NCBI RefSeq assembly: GCF_024343615.1
Contig: NZ_RJUB01000039.1
Coordinates: forward strand, 54,188 to 118,187
Length of the DNA stretch: 64,000 bases
Direction: 5' to 3'
From: Ferruginibacter sp. HRS2-29
GTDB lineage: Bacteria > Bacteroidota > Bacteroidia > Chitinophagales > Chitinophagaceae
Positions within the stretch are counted from its first letter, which is position 1. Each line of letters opens with the position of its first letter. Positions 15,974-23,844 of the stretch are shown here, piece after piece. Below the pieces are notes generated by a model. That model was given only the letters and a program-made list of their open reading frames with translations. It was not told the origin of the DNA and made no database searches. The position numbers and the translations under genes are program-made.

Positions 15974-17326
15974 ATGAGTTTAGTTGATCTGGTAATGCCC
16001 AAACTTGGCGAAAGTATCATGGAAGCCACCATTCTTAAATGGCATAAGAATCCGGGTGATAAGATTGCCCAGGATGAAACCGTACTGGATATCGCTACCG
16101 ATAAAGTGGATAGTGAAGTTCCCAGCACAGCCGAGGGTGTGATCGAAGAAATCCTTTTTAAAGAAAATGATGTGGTTCCGATCGGTACCGTCATTGCCAA
16201 AATACGCGTTGGCGCAAACCAGTCTGCGGCCACCATCCCTTCTACCCCGTCGGCTCCCGCTGCTGAGGAATATGAAGAAGCCAGACTGGTAGAAGATATC
16301 CCGTTCGTTCCGTCCAACACCATTCCTGCCCCCTCTTCCAATAGCAGCAACGCACCAAGATTTTATTCTCCGCTGGTGTTGAACATCGCACAAAGCGAAG
16401 GTATCAGTATGAGCGAGCTGGAAAATATTCCGGGTACCGGCCAAGACGGAAGGGTAAGCAAAAAAGACATCCTGGCTTTTGTAGCCAACCGCGGCAAAGC
16501 ACCGGTGCAGCAACAGCAGCAATCGCAGCAGGTAACCGTATTGCCTGCAGATAATAAACAACAGTCAGCGGAGCAACCAAAATCGGCGGCAGCCTCACTT
16601 CCGACAGTTTACCAGGGCAATGTGGAGATCATCGAAATGGATCGCATGCGCAAGCTCATCGCAAAACATATGGTCGACAGCAAACACACCAGTCCGCACG
16701 TAACAAGCTTTGCAGAATGCGACGTAACCAACCTGGTATTGTGGCGCGACAGGGTGAAAAAAGATTTTGAAAAACGCGAAGGTGAAAAGATAACATTTAC
16801 CCCGCTTTTCATTGAAGCAATTGTGAAATGCATCAAAAAATATCCATGGCTGAGCAGTTCAGTTGATGGCGACAGGATCATCGTTAAAAAAGACATCGGC
16901 ATAGGTATGGCCACTGCTTTACCAACCGGAAACCTGATAGTACCGGTGATAAAAAATGCAGACCAGCTGAACCTCGTGGGCCTTACCAAACAAGTGAACG
17001 GACTGGCTAATGCGGCACGGACCGGCAAACTGAAACCGGATGATACTATTGGGGGTACATTCACCTTGACCAACGTTGGAACGTTTGGCAGCATCATGGG
17101 AACCCCGATCATCAATCAGCCACAGGTAGCGATCATGGCTGTAGGCGCCATCAAAAAGCGGCCGATGGTTATTGAAACAGCACAGGGTGATACGATCGGT
17201 ATCCGCCATATGATGTACATTTCCTTAAGTTACGATCATCGGATCATCGATGGCGCACTGGGATCAACCTTCCTCAATGCCGTTAGCAAAGAACTGGAGA
17301 ATTTTGATTCAAACAGGCAGATATAA
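15974..17326 (+). CDS. 2-oxoacid dehydrogenase E2 (dihydrolipoyl acyltransferase)
   Basis: 450 residues. One lipoyl domain (residues ~3-77; lipoylated K44 in ATDKVDSEVP), a Pro/Ala/Ser linker, a peripheral E3/E1-binding domain (~125-168, NIAQSEGISMSELENIPGTG with GRVSKKDIL), a Gln-rich linker, and the trimeric catalytic domain ending in SYDHRIIDGALG (H422, D426). The layout suits a branched-chain or generic 2-oxoacid dehydrogenase; the exact substrate cannot be set. No E1 or E3 gene is adjacent, although a pdhB-type E1 beta gene lies at 49.3 kb. Followed by cloverleaf copy 3. Confidence 0.9.
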   Translation: MSLVDLVMPKLGESIMEATILKWHKNPGDKIAQDETVLDIATDKVDSEVPSTAEGVIEEILFKENDVVPIGTVIAKIRVGANQSAATIPSTPSAPAAEEYEEARLVEDIPFVPSNTIPAPSSNSSNAPRFYSPLVLNIAQSEGISMSELENIPGTGQDGRVSKKDILAFVANRGKAPVQQQQQSQQVTVLPADNKQQSAEQPKSAAASLPTVYQGNVEIIEMDRMRKLIAKHMVDSKHTSPHVTSFAECDVTNLVLWRDRVKKDFEKREGEKITFTPLFIEAIVKCIKKYPWLSSSVDGDRIIVKKDIGIGMATALPTGNLIVPVIKNADQLNLVGLTKQVNGLANAARTGKLKPDDTIGGTFTLTNVGTFGSIMGTPIINQPQVAIMAVGAIKKRPMVIETAQGDTIGIRHMMYISLSYDHRIIDGALGSTFLNAVSKELENFDSNRQI

Positions 17327-17339
17327 TCAACATTTATTG

Positions 17340-17535
17340 CGGAGAATATATAAAGAAATCAAATCGCAGATTTCAAAAAGATAAAAGGATTGCGCAGATT
17401 ATTTTGCTGACGCAAAATGAAATGCAGTTTATAAACGAGTTCAACTTTTTATAAACTGCATTTTCGTTTTTACGTAGTAAAAACAATCTGTGTAATCGTG
17501 TTATCCCCTTGAAATCTGCGATCTTATTTTCTCCG
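17340..17535. repeat. Cloverleaf-like inverted repeat, copy 3
   Basis: Same structure and orientation as copy 1: outer arms (AATCGCAGATTTCAA / TTGAAATCTGCGAT), left lateral hairpin ATTTTGC-TGAC-GCAAAAT, right lateral hairpin GTTTTTAC-GTA-GTAAAAAC, and central stem AATGCAGTTTATAAA / TTTATAAACTGCATT. It directly follows the E2 gene. The outermost pairing extends to GGAGAATATA / TATTTTCTCC-like ends. Confidence 0.85.
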
Positions 17536-17625
17536 GGTAAATCTTTGCTATCAAAACTTATTCATTTAAATCACTTTCTGTCTGAAGTTGGCATTATTTT
17601 CTATATACATTCTTAAAATAAGTGT

Positions 17626-17793
17626 ATGAAAAAGAAAGCAGAATCGAAAATCCCCGTTGCGAAAGCATCATCCAAAAAAGATCTTACCAGGAAACCTGCA
17701 CAGGATAAAGAGGTAAAAAAAGGGTACAACGAAAAAAATCCGGGTCAGCCGCAAGGCGCTTTCAAACCGGATAATGCCAGTTCAAATAATTGA
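17626..17793 (+). CDS. Small basic hypothetical protein, 55 residues
   Basis: ATG at 17626, TGA at 17791-17793. The product is Lys/Asn/Pro-rich and predicted disordered (MKKKAESKIPVAKASSK at the start, NEKNPGQPQGAFKPDN near the end). No signal peptide, helix or family is recognised. Support is only an uninterrupted frame with Bacteroidota-like composition in an otherwise empty 0.3-kb gap, and low-complexity basic proteins of this kind do occur in the group. Could be a nucleic-acid-associated peptide or not a gene. Confidence 0.45.
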   Translation: MKKKAESKIPVAKASSKKDLTRKPAQDKEVKKGYNEKNPGQPQGAFKPDNASSNN

Positions 17794-17885
17794 TTTCCTT
17801 TCTGTTTACAGGTTTTTGTAGCCAATATTCGTTACGCCCTTAATAAAACGGGATTTTGATTACCTTAGTGAATCAAAATTATTTT

Positions 17886-18194
17886 ATGGAAAATTACGAA
17901 ACAGTAGTAGATGCCATCAATGGACTGAAAGACCGGGGATATGTACTCGATTTCAATATCGCTTTTGATAAGATAACCTGCTCTCAAGATGGCTCCTGCC
18001 TGAATCCTTCCGAATTTGAGATCATGGAAACCTACCGTTTTGAAGGCGAAACAAATCCTTCTGATGAAGATGTGGTGTACGCTATCGAATCAAAAGATCG
18101 CCAGCAGAAGGGAGTACTCACATCGGCTTACGGAATCTACGCAGAAGATGTGGATGCCAACCTTCTCAAAAAACTCAGTTTTCACCACGAATAG
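17886..18194 (+). CDS. Small conserved acidic protein (often mislabelled phosphoribosylpyrophosphate synthetase)
   Basis: 102 residues from the ATG at 17886; the upstream in-frame start adds ten residues (ending NQNYF) that overlap the probable promoter. MENYETVVDAINGLKDRGYVLDFN, the ITCSQDGSCLNPSEFEIMETYRFEG core and GVLTSAYGIYAEDVD are typical of a short Bacteroidota family sometimes labelled phosphoribosylpyrophosphate synthetase without catalytic support; no PRPP-binding loop is visible. Function unknown. A hairpin terminator and repeat arrays follow immediately. Confidence 0.78.
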   Translation: MENYETVVDAINGLKDRGYVLDFNIAFDKITCSQDGSCLNPSEFEIMETYRFEGETNPSDEDVVYAIESKDRQQKGVLTSAYGIYAEDVDANLLKKLSFHHE

Positions 18195-18308
18195 TGATAG
18201 TCAATTGTGAATAGTCAATAGTCAATAGTCAATAGTGAAATACATTAGTTTTATTGTATTTCACTTTTTCAACGTCAGAATTCGTAATTCGTAATTTGTA
18301 ATTCCTAA
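18191..18308. repeat. AGTCAAT array, hairpin, and TTCGTAA array
   Basis: An AGTCAAT heptamer array (18191-18236) begins in the stop codon of the preceding gene; a TTCGTAA array (18279-18308) ends 6 nt before the next start codon. Here the two sides belong to different heptamer families, unlike most junctions. Confidence 0.75.
18234..18270 (+). terminator. Rho-independent terminator
   Basis: An 11-bp stem (AGTGAAATACA at 18234-18244 with TGTATTTCACT at 18255-18265), 10-nt loop, followed by TTTTTC. It ends transcription of the 17886 gene; the 5' arm grows out of the heptamer array. Confidence 0.7.
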
Positions 18309-18314
18309 TTATTT

Positions 18315-19343
18315 ATGGACAGGAAGAAATTTCTTACGCTCAGTTCGCTGGGATTATCCTCGCTTCCGTTGTTTTCATTTGCTGCAAGTGCCGGTACCAA
18401 ACCCATCGTGATTTCTACCTGGGAAAGCGGCATGGGAGTAAATGGGGCGGCATGGGAAGTACTCAGCAAACCCGGCGGGCGGGCACTCGATGCTGTGGAA
18501 GCCGGAGCGGTACATATCGAAAACGAGATCAGCTGTTGCGTGGGATTAGGTGGTTATCCCGACAGGGACGGCATTGTTACACTCGATGCCTGTATCATGG
18601 ACGAACATGCCAATTGCGGCGCAGTAGCGGGAATCGAGCAGATCAAACACCCGATATCTGTTGCAAGAAAAGTGATGGAAAAAACGCCCCATGTAATCCT
18701 GGTTGGTAACGGTGCACAGCAATTCGCTATAGAAAATGGCTTTCCAAAAGAACCGGCAGAGTTATCGGAAGATGCAAAAAAAGCATACGCCGAATGGTTG
18801 AAAAAAAGCGAATACAAACCGGTCATCAATATTGAAAATAAAAAACAAAATGGTCCGTTCGCCCCGAATTTTTTTGAAGATGGCTCACCCAACCACGATA
18901 CGATGGGCCTGGTGGCTATGGATGCCAACAACAATCTTTCCGGTGCTGTAACTACCAGCGGGATGGCATTCAAGCTTCATGGCCGCGTGGGAGATTCGCC
19001 GATCATCGGAGCCGGACTGTTTGTAGACAATGAAGTGGGCGCCGCCACCAGCAGCGGGCTCGGCGAAGAAGTGATCCGCATCTGTGGCACACACCTCGTG
19101 GTGGAATTCATGCGGCAGGGATACAGCCCCGAAGCGGCCTGCAAAAAAGCCTGTGAACGCATCGTCAACCGCGATCGTGCAAAAGCGAAGACCCTACAGG
19201 TAGGATTTGTTGCGCTTAACAAAAAAGGAGAATACGGCGCTTACTCGATCCAGAGCGGATTTGTTTTTTCTGTAAAAAGCGGGAAGGAAAATAGGGTTTA
19301 TCAATCAAAATTTATTTTAAAAAATGATGGAACAGTGAAGTGA
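18315..19343 (+). CDS. N4-(beta-N-acetylglucosaminyl)-L-asparaginase, Ntn hydrolase
   Basis: 342 residues with an N-terminal signal peptide (MDRKKFLTLSSLGLSSLPLF...AAS). The nucleophile is T196 in SPNHDTMGLVAMD, the autocleavage site of the aspartylglucosaminidase/type-2 asparaginase family; GGRALDAVEAGAVHIE and GRVGDSPIIGAGLFVDNEVGAA are further family motifs. The enzyme removes GlcNAc from asparagine of glycoproteins, here in the periplasm. Fits a glycan-scavenging lifestyle. Flanked by repeat arrays. Confidence 0.92.
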   Translation: MDRKKFLTLSSLGLSSLPLFSFAASAGTKPIVISTWESGMGVNGAAWEVLSKPGGRALDAVEAGAVHIENEISCCVGLGGYPDRDGIVTLDACIMDEHANCGAVAGIEQIKHPISVARKVMEKTPHVILVGNGAQQFAIENGFPKEPAELSEDAKKAYAEWLKKSEYKPVINIENKKQNGPFAPNFFEDGSPNHDTMGLVAMDANNNLSGAVTTSGMAFKLHGRVGDSPIIGAGLFVDNEVGAATSSGLGEEVIRICGTHLVVEFMRQGYSPEAACKKACERIVNRDRAKAKTLQVGFVALNKKGEYGAYSIQSGFVFSVKSGKENRVYQSKFILKNDGTVK

Positions 19344-19462
19344 TGCGAGATACTGGTTGCCGGATGCTGGTTATCTTAGCGAAGCAACAAACAGAATTAC
19401 TCCAGAAAACATCCAGCAACCAGCATCAGCCATTTTTTATTTTTAATTCTTAATTTTCAATT
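19341..19462. repeat. Irregular GATGCTGGTT inverted repeat and ATTCTTA array
   Basis: GATACTGGTTGCCGGATGCTGGTT (split 19349-19372) is imperfectly repeated as its complement ACATCCAGCAACCAGCATC (19410-19428). An ATTCTTA-type array (19439-19462) then runs up to the cutC start. Only the array and the arms are remarkable; no gene. Confidence 0.6.
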
Positions 19463-19463
19463 G

Positions 19464-20180
19464 ATGTTCTCCCTCGAAGTAATCGCTTTCAACATCCAGA
19501 GCTGCCTCAGCATCGAAGCCTCTGGTGCCCACCGCATCGAACTTTGCGACAATCCCGGCGAAGGTGGTACTACACCATCCAAAGGTTTCATTGAAGCGGC
19601 CAGGAAAAACGTAAGCATCGATCTTTTCCCGATCATTCGTCCGCGTGGGGGCGATTTTTTATACAGTAGTGAAGAATTCGCCATCATGAAATCCGATGTA
19701 CTCCTATGCAAGCAAATCGGCTGCGATGGTGTGGTCATCGGCATTTTAAACACAGATGGCAGCATCGATATGAAACGCTGCAGCGAACTGGTGAAGATCG
19801 CTTACCCGATGAGTGTAACGTTTCACCGGGCATTCGACCGGGTAAATGATCATCAGCAGGCTTTGGAAAATGTGATCGGACTGGGTTGTGAACGCATACT
19901 CACTTCCGGCTTTTACCCGACAGCGATGGAAGGTGCTTCAAACATTGCACAGCTGATCAGGCAGGCAAACGAACGCATCGTCATCATGCCCGGCAGCGGC
20001 GTTCGTTCGTCTAATATTGCAGAGCTGGCGCAACTTACAGGCGCAGTTGAATTTCATTCATCCGCACGGTCGACCATCAACAGTAAAATGGAATTCAAAA
20101 GTCAAACGATGAATGAAGACCTTAAATCAGTCAATGTTGATGAGGGTGAAGTGAGAAAAATATTAGAAGTGATAAGTTAG
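19464..20180 (+). CDS. cutC: Copper homeostasis protein CutC
   Basis: 238 residues from the ATG at 19464 (the codon before is TTG inside the repeat). FSLEVIAFNIQSCLSIEASGAHRIELCDN and PSKGFIEAARKNV, then IRPRGGDFLYSSEEF and RILTSGFYPTAMEG are the conserved TIM-barrel segments of the CutC family. Its link to copper tolerance is from E. coli genetics; the direct biochemical role is uncertain. Cytoplasmic. Confidence 0.93.
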   Translation: MFSLEVIAFNIQSCLSIEASGAHRIELCDNPGEGGTTPSKGFIEAARKNVSIDLFPIIRPRGGDFLYSSEEFAIMKSDVLLCKQIGCDGVVIGILNTDGSIDMKRCSELVKIAYPMSVTFHRAFDRVNDHQQALENVIGLGCERILTSGFYPTAMEGASNIAQLIRQANERIVIMPGSGVRSSNIAELAQLTGAVEFHSSARSTINSKMEFKSQTMNEDLKSVNVDEGEVRKILEVIS

Positions 20181-20207
20181 AAGTGATGGGTTATGACATA
20201 ATCGACA

Positions 20208-20236
20208 TGGATTCTTAATTCTAAATTCTTAATTGA
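20208..20236. repeat. ATTCTTA array upstream of the 20240 gene
   Basis: ATTCTTAATTCTAAATTCTTAATTG-type units (split over 20212-20236) end 4 nt before the start codon, with no room for a promoter between. Confidence 0.65.
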
Positions 20237-20239
20237 ATC

Positions 20240-20755
20240 ATGGATTTGCGACATAAGCTACTTGCCGCACATTCCCGCCAGCAATGCGATGATATTGTGG
20301 CGTGGGTAGGTGCTGATCAAAAACGCTTCGACGAATTATTTAAACTTTTTCTCAATGATGAGTACCGGATCGTTCAGCGAAGCGCCTGGCCGGTGAGTTA
20401 TTGTGTGCAGGCGCATCCGAATTTAATTACAAAACATTATCCTAAGTTGATCGCTAAAATGCAGGAAAATGATCAGCCTGATGCCGTGAAGCGCAATGGG
20501 GCAAGGCTTTTGCAGCATGTTGACATTCCCGAGAAATATTGCGGCAGTATCATGGACCTTTGTTTTCAACTGGTAGCTTCTCCCGATGAAGCAGTCGCTA
20601 TCAAAGCCTTTTCTTTGACTGTACTTGGAAACCTTGCCAAAAAATATCCTGACATCATTCCGGAAATAAAACTGCTGATAGAAGAACAGTTCGGCGATGA
20701 AAAACCGGCTTTTAAAAGCAGGGCATTAAAATTATTGAAAATGTTCAACCATTAA
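20240..20755 (+). CDS. HEAT-like helical repeat protein, unknown function
   Basis: 171 residues, entirely helical. Repeating pairs of amphipathic helices (RIVQRSAWPVSYCVQAHPNLI, AVKRNGARLLQHVDIPEKY, EAVAIKAFSLTVLGNLAKKYP, FKSRALKLLKMF) resemble HEAT/ARM repeats, as in DNA-alkylation-repair-like proteins, but no diagnostic motif is present. Likely a cytosolic protein-binding scaffold. Next to cutC, separated by an ATTCTTA array. Confidence 0.7.
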   Translation: MDLRHKLLAAHSRQQCDDIVAWVGADQKRFDELFKLFLNDEYRIVQRSAWPVSYCVQAHPNLITKHYPKLIAKMQENDQPDAVKRNGARLLQHVDIPEKYCGSIMDLCFQLVASPDEAVAIKAFSLTVLGNLAKKYPDIIPEIKLLIEEQFGDEKPAFKSRALKLLKMFNH

Positions 20756-20778
20756 TATTTATGTGAAAGCTTTGCTGT

Positions 20779-20851
20779 CTCTGGCGCTCTGCGGCTACAG
20801 AGAAGTCACTTCACCGCAGAGAAAAGAAGAACGCAGAGATTTTCGCAGAGG
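20779..20851. repeat. CGCAGAG-type repeat with inverted copies
   Basis: CTCTGCGG / CCGCAGAG and ACGCAGAG / CGCAGAGG units form imperfect inverted and direct repeats in the gap between two convergent genes. Related sequences occur at 46235-46320 and, as CCACAGAG, at 62304-62342. Confidence 0.6.
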
Positions 20852-20894
20852 AAGTATTGCGAACGATCAACAGCCCGTCACCCGTTAGACGCAA

Positions 20895-21608
20895 CTACAA
20901 GGTTCGTTTGCTCAAAACCGCTACCCGTGAACCTTTGGCAATAAATACAGATGTTGGTTCGGCATTGGTAAGAAAACCAAAAGCATTTCCGTATAATGTT
21001 GCAAAATCACAATCAATGGTGTAATTTTTCACGGGATAAATTTCCCATGCCGGATGTTGTACAGCATATTCATAAGTGATATTTGCCGAATGGCGTGAGT
21101 AACCCCAGTAATGCTCCGCGATGAATTCCTCTTCACTTCCGGGTTTCATTGGTACAGATTGTTTAGCCGTAATTGCTTCGAGCCTGTTCCAGCGGCCACG
21201 GTACTTCCAGGCATAACCGATGGTTTGTTCATCGTTGTCCAGGCGCAGGAAATGGCTCATCGGCATATACACATATTTTTCTTTGTAAACCACATTTGCC
21301 ACCACACTTATAGCGATCCGCGGAACGATCTCTTTGATGAATACTACCCCACGCTTCCATTCACCATCATCCTTGAAGCGCACATAGAACCGCAGATTTA
21401 CCTCCTCGAAATTGATATGGAATGGTATGCGAAAGCCAAGCATTTTTGTTTTCTCAAACATGAAACCAACCAGGCTGACATATACTTTTCCATTGAAAGT
21501 ATCCAGCTCTGTTTTGTGGGGAAGGTAAGGCAACAGCAGCGCGGGATCGATGGCATAGTTGGCCATGATGAGGTTATTCCATTCTGCTTCGAGAAACGAT
21601 CGCGCCAT
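20895..21608 (-). CDS. DUF2071 (YqjF-like) protein
   Basis: 237 residues. FLEAEWNNLIMANYAIDPALLLPYLPHKTELDTFNGKVYVSLVGFMF is the N-terminal signature of the DUF2071 family, and EEVNLRFYVR followed by GVVFIKEIVPR are further conserved stretches. Acetoacetate-decarboxylase-like fold; role unknown. Its start codon lies 1 nt after the stop of the type II NADH dehydrogenase, so the two are co-transcribed and probably translationally coupled. Confidence 0.85.
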   Translation of the reverse strand: MARSFLEAEWNNLIMANYAIDPALLLPYLPHKTELDTFNGKVYVSLVGFMFEKTKMLGFRIPFHINFEEVNLRFYVRFKDDGEWKRGVVFIKEIVPRIAISVVANVVYKEKYVYMPMSHFLRLDNDEQTIGYAWKYRGRWNRLEAITAKQSVPMKPGSEEEFIAEHYWGYSRHSANITYEYAVQHPAWEIYPVKNYTIDCDFATLYGNAFGFLTNAEPTSVFIAKGSRVAVLSKRTL

Positions 21609-21609
21609 A

Positions 21610-22872
21610 CTATTTTTTTTCTTTGTAAAATTCCTTGAAAATAAGTCGAAGGTTCTGATCTCTGGTAAAATAATTATACAGCCAGTTGGAAAATACAGAG
21701 AACCTGTTCTTGACGCCCAATATCAGCATCAGGTGAAGGCTCATCCACACCAGCCATGCGAAGAAACCACTGAAATGCAGCTTCGGCTTGGGAACGTCTA
21801 CCACCGCCAGGTTGCGGCCAACGGTAGCCATTGCGCCTTTGTCTTTGTATACAAACTCCTGTAAAGGTTTACCATTGATCTCCGCGATGAAATTCTTTGT
21901 CAGCAGGTCAGCTCCCTGGATCGCCACGGGCGCTACCTGCGGATGGCCGTGTGGAAAAGCAGGCTCTTCCATATAAGCCACATCACCAATTGCATAGATA
22001 TTTTCCGAACCTTTTATTTTTGCGAAGCGATCAGTAGTGATCCTGTTGCCACGTACTATCAATGAAGGATCGATCCCTGCCGGAACATTTCCTTTGATAC
22101 CTGCCGCCCATATAAGCATCGAAGTTTCAATCTTATGGCCATCCTGTGTGATCGCCGTTTTTCCATCATAATCTTTTACAATGGTATTCGTCATCACTTT
22201 GACGCCCAGCTTTTCGAGGTAATGACGGGATTGTACGCTGCTTTTTTCACTCATCACACCCAACGTTTTTGGTGACCCTTCGAGCAGGTAGATATTCATT
22301 TTACTGAAATCAATTTCAGGATAATCTTTTGGCAATACAAACCTGCGCATATCAGCTATTGCGCCGCTCAATTCCACGCCGGTGGGGCCACCACCAACTA
22401 TCACGATGTTCATAAGCCGTTCGATCTCCAGGGGATCTTCTGCCATCAGCACGTCTTCAAAATTGTGCAGCAGCCTGTGGCGCAACTGCAACGCTTCAGC
22501 CGTGCTTTTCATTGGAAATGCATTCGCTTCCATCTGTGCATTGCCAAAAAAATTGGTACCGGCACCTGTGGCGATCACCAGACGATCGTATTCAAAATCG
22601 CCGATATCCGTTACCACTTTATTATTTGCCACATCCACATTTTGAACCTCCGCCATGCGGTAACGCACATTTTTAACTGCATGAAAAACCTTGCGCAAAG
22701 GGAAAGATATATTGCTGGCATCGAGCCCCGCAGTGGCCACCTGGTAAAACAACGGCTGAAATTGATGATAGTTGAAACGATCCAGCAGCGTCACTTCAAA
22801 ACCCTTTTTATTGCTCAGTTTCCTCGCCAGCCTCAGGCCTCCGAATCCCCCTCCTATGATGACTATTTTCAT
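21610..22872 (-). CDS. ndh: Type II NADH:quinone oxidoreductase
   Basis: 420 residues. FAD-binding GGGFGGL near residue 7, a second dinucleotide motif VGGGPTGVELSGAIADM in the middle, IYAIGDVAYM for FAD, and a C-terminal membrane-associated stretch (SGFFAWLVWMSLHLMLILGVKNRF) define the non-proton-pumping NADH dehydrogenase family. It passes electrons from NADH to menaquinone at the inner membrane face. A -7 box and a short palindrome lie just upstream. First gene of a two-gene unit with the DUF2071 protein. Confidence 0.93.
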   Translation of the reverse strand: MKIVIIGGGFGGLRLARKLSNKKGFEVTLLDRFNYHQFQPLFYQVATAGLDASNISFPLRKVFHAVKNVRYRMAEVQNVDVANNKVVTDIGDFEYDRLVIATGAGTNFFGNAQMEANAFPMKSTAEALQLRHRLLHNFEDVLMAEDPLEIERLMNIVIVGGGPTGVELSGAIADMRRFVLPKDYPEIDFSKMNIYLLEGSPKTLGVMSEKSSVQSRHYLEKLGVKVMTNTIVKDYDGKTAITQDGHKIETSMLIWAAGIKGNVPAGIDPSLIVRGNRITTDRFAKIKGSENIYAIGDVAYMEEPAFPHGHPQVAPVAIQGADLLTKNFIAEINGKPLQEFVYKDKGAMATVGRNLAVVDVPKPKLHFSGFFAWLVWMSLHLMLILGVKNRFSVFSNWLYNYFTRDQNLRLIFKEFYKEKK

Positions 22873-22889
22873 AACAATTTATTTGATCA

Positions 22890-22923
22890 CAAATATACTA
22901 AACTTTCAGTAATTATTGAAAGT
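22890..22923 (-). promoter_or_regulatory. ndh promoter with candidate operator palindrome
   Basis: Exact -7 box TATATTTG (22897-22890, minus strand), 17 nt before the ndh start. Directly upstream is ACTTTCAgtaattatTGAAAGT (22902-22923), a 7-bp inverted repeat across 8 bp placed over the spacer and -33 region, where a repressor or activator could bind. Confidence 0.45.
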
Positions 22924-23058
22924 TTTATAAACAAATTAGCTATTTAACAGTTTTTATAAATGTTTCACTGATTCTTGATATTGCCAATATTTCAAAAAGA
23001 AATATTTTGCCTATTTTACATATTATAGAATTTTCAATAAAACGATTTCAAGCTTAAC

Positions 23059-23775
23059 ATGAATTTAAAAAACAAAAAAATCATAGCACGTGAAATACTG
23101 ATTTTTCTATCCACTTTAGTTATAAGTTTAGTTACTTATGGAGTAGTTTCTGTGTTTACAAATTATCATTCAAGAAAAATTACTTCTATACAATTGCAAA
23201 TAGATAATACAAAAAATGCAGCAGACAATTTATCACTAAACTACAACTCGAAATTGGAAAATCAGATTGAATATGCTAAAGTTTATTATGAGGCAGTAGG
23301 AAACAGTGAAGAATCAAGGAAATATATTTTTTTTAATAAATCAGGTATTGCGTACCAATTAAAAGATGGCAACTTACAATTATTTGACGTCTATAATAAA
23401 ATTGAGAATCCATTATTTCCCCAAAAAAGGCCTGCTTCTACTAAAAAAATAAATAGTAAAAAGAAGGGGAAAACGAATTCTTTCGATGAGTTAGATTTGA
23501 ATGAAGGTTTATTTCAAACGACGTATGATAAAAAATATATCCAAATAAATACAATTCTTCCAAATGACTTAAAGAGTAAAAATGAATCTAATAACCTCTA
23601 CTCGAAAATAGATTCTTTAAAAAGAGTAAGTACGATTCATGAACAAAAAGTATTTGATAATTCTGAACTCTGGGATTGTGTATTTTCTGTCCTGATTCTT
23701 ACAATTACTATCCTTTTTGGTGTTCGCTATGTAATTTATATGATAAAATGGAGTATAAAAACTTTGAAGCAATAA
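23059..23775 (+). CDS. Hypothetical bitopic membrane protein, AT-rich
   Basis: 238 residues, no family recognised. A membrane helix near the N-terminus (EILIFLSTLVISLVTYGVVSVF) and another near the C-terminus (CVFSVLILTITILFGVRYVIYM) flank a ~160-residue charged region rich in Lys, Asn and Ser with a coiled-coil-prone start (IQLQIDNTKNAADNLSLNYN). Both termini would face the cytoplasm with the middle in the periplasm. Base composition is clearly more AT-rich than neighbours, suggesting recent acquisition. Single gene between ndh and serA. Confidence 0.7.
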   Translation: MNLKNKKIIAREILIFLSTLVISLVTYGVVSVFTNYHSRKITSIQLQIDNTKNAADNLSLNYNSKLENQIEYAKVYYEAVGNSEESRKYIFFNKSGIAYQLKDGNLQLFDVYNKIENPLFPQKRPASTKKINSKKKGKTNSFDELDLNEGLFQTTYDKKYIQINTILPNDLKSKNESNNLYSKIDSLKRVSTIHEQKVFDNSELWDCVFSVLILTITILFGVRYVIYMIKWSIKTLKQ

Positions 23776-23844
23776 CATTGCAAACAACTGTCTATATTTT
23801 TATATAGAACACATAAAGTCTAAGTAAGAATCTAAATAGTACTA

